Shown: positions 61,490 through 64,000 of the stretch, piece after piece
Layout of the letters: each line of letters starts with the position of its first letter
Numbering within the stretch: position 1 is the stretch's first letter
From: Streptomyces gossypii
Lineage (GTDB): Bacteria; Actinomycetota; Actinomycetes; Streptomycetales; Streptomycetaceae
DNA: 64,000 nt
Assembly: GCF_025165795.1 (NCBI RefSeq)
Contig: NZ_JAJAGO010000004.1
Location: forward strand, 62,001 to 126,000
Direction: 5' to 3'
Notes under the pieces: model-generated
Told to the model about the DNA's origin: nothing
The model's database searches: none
Seen by the model: the letters and a program-made list of their open reading frames with translations, nothing else
Translations under genes and position numbers: made by a program

Positions 61490-62257
61490 TCAGGTGCGCA
61501 GGTACGAGGCGCCGTTGAGGTCGAGCACCGTGCCCGAGCTCCACTCCGCCGCCGGGGAGGCGAGCCACAGCACCGCCTCCGCGATCTCCTCCGGCTGGGC
61601 GACCCGCCCGTACGGGCTCTGCGCGCGGATTGCCGCCCCCTCGTCGCCGGTCAGCCGGTGCGCGACCCGCTCCGTCTCGAAGAAGCCGGGTGCGACGGAG
61701 GCGACCGCGATGCCGTGCGGTGCGAGCGCCACCGCCAGCGACTGGCCGAGCGCGTGCACGGCAGCCTTGGTTGCGGCGTACGCGGGGTGGTCCGGCTCGC
61801 CGCGGAAGGCGCCGCGCGAACCGATGTTGACGATGCGGCCGCCCCTCCCGGCGGCCATCTGCCGGGCCGCCTGGTGCGAGAGGTATGCGGCGCCCAGCAG
61901 GTTCACCGCGGTGTGCTGCTGGAAGGCGGCGGCCCACTCCTCGTAGGAGGTGCTCAGCGGCGGATGCGCGACGTTCGCCGCGGCGTTGTTCACCAGGACG
62001 TCGAGGCCGCCCAGCGCTCCGGCGGCCTCGGCCACCAGCCGCTTCGCGTCCCCTGGCTCGGTGATGTCCGCCTCGGCGAGGGTGTGCCCCTCCCCGGGCA
62101 GCCCGGCGAGGGTCTCCTCCGCCTCGGCGCGGCGTGAACGGTAGTGGACGGCGACGTGGTCGCCGTTTGCCGCGAAGGCATGCGAGAGGGCGCGGCCGAG
62201 GCCGCGCGAGGCGCCGCTGACGAGCACCCGGCGGCCGGTCGAAGGAAAGTCACTCAC
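61490..62257 (-). CDS. Short-chain dehydrogenase/reductase (FabG-like)
   Basis: 255 aa from GTG 62257, whose codon overlaps the end of the exporter gene by 8 bp. VLVSGASRGLGRALSHAFA, NNAAAN, NIGSRGAF and YAATKAAVHAL (Tyr/Lys pair), C-terminal LDLNGASYL. Typical classical SDR using NADPH judging by the R-rich loop HYRSRRAEAEE. Cotranscribed with an MFS exporter, which hints at processing and export or resistance. Substrate unknown. Confidence 0.93.
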   Translation of the reverse strand: MSDFPSTGRRVLVSGASRGLGRALSHAFAANGDHVAVHYRSRRAEAEETLAGLPGEGHTLAEADITEPGDAKRLVAEAAGALGGLDVLVNNAAANVAHPPLSTSYEEWAAAFQQHTAVNLLGAAYLSHQAARQMAAGRGGRIVNIGSRGAFRGEPDHPAYAATKAAVHALGQSLAVALAPHGIAVASVAPGFFETERVAHRLTGDEGAAIRAQSPYGRVAQPEEIAEAVLWLASPAAEWSSGTVLDLNGASYLRT

Positions 62258-63833
62258 CGTGGGCACCCCGCTCCTTGACGGCGCGGTTCCCGCTCCGTTC
62301 GAAATTCTCCGCATGCGGGTCTGCTCCCGTATGCCGGTCCTCTCCCGCCTGCGGGTCCTCCTCCGCGGGCGGGTCCTGGTCCCGCTCGCGGCCGCCCGGC
62401 AGCGTGAGCATCATCAGCAGCGCGCTGCCGATCAGTATCCACCCGCCCGTGCGGAAGGCGAGCGCGTGGCCCGATGCTTCGGCGACCGGCCCTGTCCGGT
62501 CGCCGATACGGGAGGCGGCGACGGTGGAGAGCGCGGCGAGGCCCAGTGCGCCACCCATCGTGCGGGAGGTGTTGATCAGCCCGGAGACCAGCCCGGCGTC
62601 GCCGGGGGCGGCACCGGAGGTGGCGATGGAGGCCAGCGGGGTGGCCGACAGCCCGGCGCCGAGCGCCATCAGCAGGCCGGGGCCCAGCACGCTGTCCAGA
62701 TAGCCGCCGTCCGCCTGCATGCCGCTCTGCCAGAAGTAGCCGGCGGAGGCCGTCAGGGTGCCCGCGATGGCGAGGTTGCGGGCGCCGACCCGCTGCATCA
62801 GCGGGGGTGCGAGCTTCGATCCGAGGACGATGGCCAGCGACTGCGGCACGAAGCCGAGCCCTGCCTGGATCGGCGTGTAGTCCAGCACGTTCTGCATGTA
62901 GAGCGACATGAAATACCACATGCAGAACATGGCCGCGCCGTTCACGAACATCGCCACGTTGGCCGCCGAGACCGACCGCATGCGGAAGAGCTTCAGCGGC
63001 ATGAGCGGCGCCCGCGTACGCGCCTCCACCGCGACGAAGGCTGCCAGCAGCAGGATCCCGCCGAACAGCGGCAGCAGCGCGCCCGCCCCCGTCCAGCCCT
63101 TCGACTCCGTCTCCACGATGCCGTACGCCAGCGATCCGAGCCCGGCTGTCACGAGCAGCGCACCCGGTACGTCCAGGCGCCGCCGCTCCCCCGCCCGGCT
63201 CTCCGCCAGCCACAGCCATGCCGCGAACAGCACGACGGCACCGACCGGCACGTTGATCAGCAGCACCCAGCGCCAGGACAGTGCGTCCGTCAGCACCCCG
63301 CCGACGAAGCCGCCCGCGGCACCGCCGCCCGCCCCGACCGCCGTCCAGGTGCCTATCGCTCTGGTACGGGCCGCGCCCGTCGGGAAGGTGGTGGTCAGGA
63401 TCGTCAGGGTGGCCGGGGAGAGCACCGCGGCGCCGACGCCCTGCGCGGCGCGTGCCGTGACCAACTGCCAGCCTTCCTGGGCCAGGCCACCCGCCAGGGA
63501 GGCGACGACGAAGAGCCCCAGGCCGACGAGGAACATGCGCTTGCGCCCGAAGAGGTCACCGGCCCGGCCGCCGAGCAGCATGAAACCCGCGAAGGTGAGG
63601 GTGTAGGCGTTCAGCACCCACTGCAGCCCCGGTCCGCTCAGCCCCAGGTCCGACCGCATCGACGGCAGCGCCACATTGACTACCGACACGTCGAGTACGA
63701 CGAGGAACTGCCCCGCGCACGCGGCGAGCACCACCGCCCAGAGCCGGGGGGCGGGGCGCCGGTCACGCGCCTCGGGCGAAGCTTCAGCTGAGGGAGGGGT
63801 CTGGGCCATGCCCGCCATGCTCCCACCCGCCAC
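62250..63833 (-). CDS. DHA2-type 14-helix MFS drug exporter
   Basis: 527 aa from ATG near 63833 (several in-frame ATG codons: MAGGSMAGM). Fourteen helices. LDVSVVNVALPSMRSDLG (motif D1), GRAGDLFGRKRMFLVG (motif A) and TWTAVGAGGGAAGGFVGGVL (motif C antiporter signature). Its C-terminus is a charged tail of about 55 residues. The family exports drugs and natural products. The TetR gene at the right edge is a likely regulator. Confidence 0.95.
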   Translation of the reverse strand: MAGGSMAGMAQTPPSAEASPEARDRRPAPRLWAVVLAACAGQFLVVLDVSVVNVALPSMRSDLGLSGPGLQWVLNAYTLTFAGFMLLGGRAGDLFGRKRMFLVGLGLFVVASLAGGLAQEGWQLVTARAAQGVGAAVLSPATLTILTTTFPTGAARTRAIGTWTAVGAGGGAAGGFVGGVLTDALSWRWVLLINVPVGAVVLFAAWLWLAESRAGERRRLDVPGALLVTAGLGSLAYGIVETESKGWTGAGALLPLFGGILLLAAFVAVEARTRAPLMPLKLFRMRSVSAANVAMFVNGAAMFCMWYFMSLYMQNVLDYTPIQAGLGFVPQSLAIVLGSKLAPPLMQRVGARNLAIAGTLTASAGYFWQSGMQADGGYLDSVLGPGLLMALGAGLSATPLASIATSGAAPGDAGLVSGLINTSRTMGGALGLAALSTVAASRIGDRTGPVAEASGHALAFRTGGWILIGSALLMMLTLPGGRERDQDPPAEEDPQAGEDRHTGADPHAENFERSGNRAVKERGAHGE

Positions 63834-63880
63834 TGACGCCGCACACCGGGATTCCGACCCAGGGGCGGGGTGCTCCGGTC

Positions 63881-64000
63881 CTAGGCCCTGCGGTCCGGCC
63901 GCCGCACGGCGTCGAGGACGAGGCCGAGCAGCCGATCGGGTTCCTCCAGGTCGTCGCCACGCGCCGTGGACAGGGCGATGCCGGTGACGAGCCGGAGGAG
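63881..64000 (-). CDS. TetR-family regulator, C-terminal fragment (cut by right edge)
   Basis: The reverse strand from 64000 is open for 39 codons to TAG at 63881: LLRLVTGIALSTARGD, then LEEPDRLLGLVLDAVRRP. This is the end pattern of TetR regulators (final helices of the ligand domain). It lies 47 bp upstream of the exporter gene and is transcribed in the same direction, fitting local regulation of the MFS/SDR operon. The HTH domain is outside the window. Confidence 0.6.
   Translation of the reverse strand, partial: LLRLVTGIALSTARGDDLEEPDRLLGLVLDAVRRPDRRA

Overview
The window is high-GC DNA with dense, overlapping genes, GTG/TTG starts and Tat-type signal peptides. It carries a small laccase, a sortase-free EPS locus, a class A RNase P RNA and NarL-type two-component systems. 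All of this fits the chromosome of a Streptomyces or close relative. No plasmid or phage backbone, tRNA, CRISPR array or large biosynthetic cluster was seen.

Layout. 1-2.8 kb: the N-terminal part of a cytochrome P450 (cut by the left edge), an aldo/keto reductase and a small membrane protein. 3.2-13.5 kb: first half of a cell-surface polysaccharide locus, with initiating sugar-phosphate transferase, GDP-fucose synthesis (fcl, gmd), a secreted beta-propeller protein, a lipoprotein, GT2 and GT4 glycosyltransferases and a Wzy-like polymerase. 13.6-27.1 kb: an unrelated block. It holds a secreted redox set (cupredoxin-DUF1080 protein, ThuA-PQQ sugar dehydrogenase, divergent small laccase), a secreted 140-aa protein, a winged-helix regulator, a 166-bp inverted-repeat element, two adjacent diverged AlkB-like 2OG-Fe(II) oxygenases, an XRE-cupin regulator facing a methyltransferase, and a DUF234 ATPase. 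27.2-33.1 kb: second half of the polysaccharide locus, with Wzx-like flippase, Wzz/BY-kinase-like protein, GT4, a cytidylyltransferase and a CDP-alcohol phosphotransferase. The two halves complement each other, so the middle block looks like an insertion or rearrangement.

33-48 kb: mostly stand-alone metabolic and envelope genes (lipoprotein, prim-pol-like protein, dimethylargininase, Rsm22-like protein, serine hydrolase plus Bcr/CflA exporter, PhoD phosphatase, PhzF isomerase). There are also three tiny genes missed by length cut-offs, two of them zinc ribbons behind a GntR-type palindrome. A Tat-exported SDR, a two-component system and an acyltransferase follow. 47.9-48.4 kb is the RNase P RNA with its terminator. 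48.4-64 kb: Uma2-type protein, YaaA, KDPG aldolase, a second two-component system, a MarR/YceI divergent pair, the conserved Nif3 / coiled-coil zinc-ribbon / RNase H-phosphatase operon, a large inverted-repeat region, a kinase-fold protein, a MaoC dehydratase, an SDR-MFS operon and the end of a TetR regulator.

The most unusual signals are: (i) three copies of a ~165-bp repeat family with a shared core but different terminal inverted repeats; (ii) the tandem oxygenase paralogues beside one of these copies; (iii) the ATGA-coupled 27-aa and 53-aa zinc-ribbon genes under a perfect GntR-type palindrome; (iv) the exported copper/PQQ redox set; (v) a Wzz/BY-kinase whose P-loop is lost; (vi) a ~110-bp-arm inverted repeat at 57.5-58.0 kb. 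All functional statements are inferred from reading the sequence; no database search was run.
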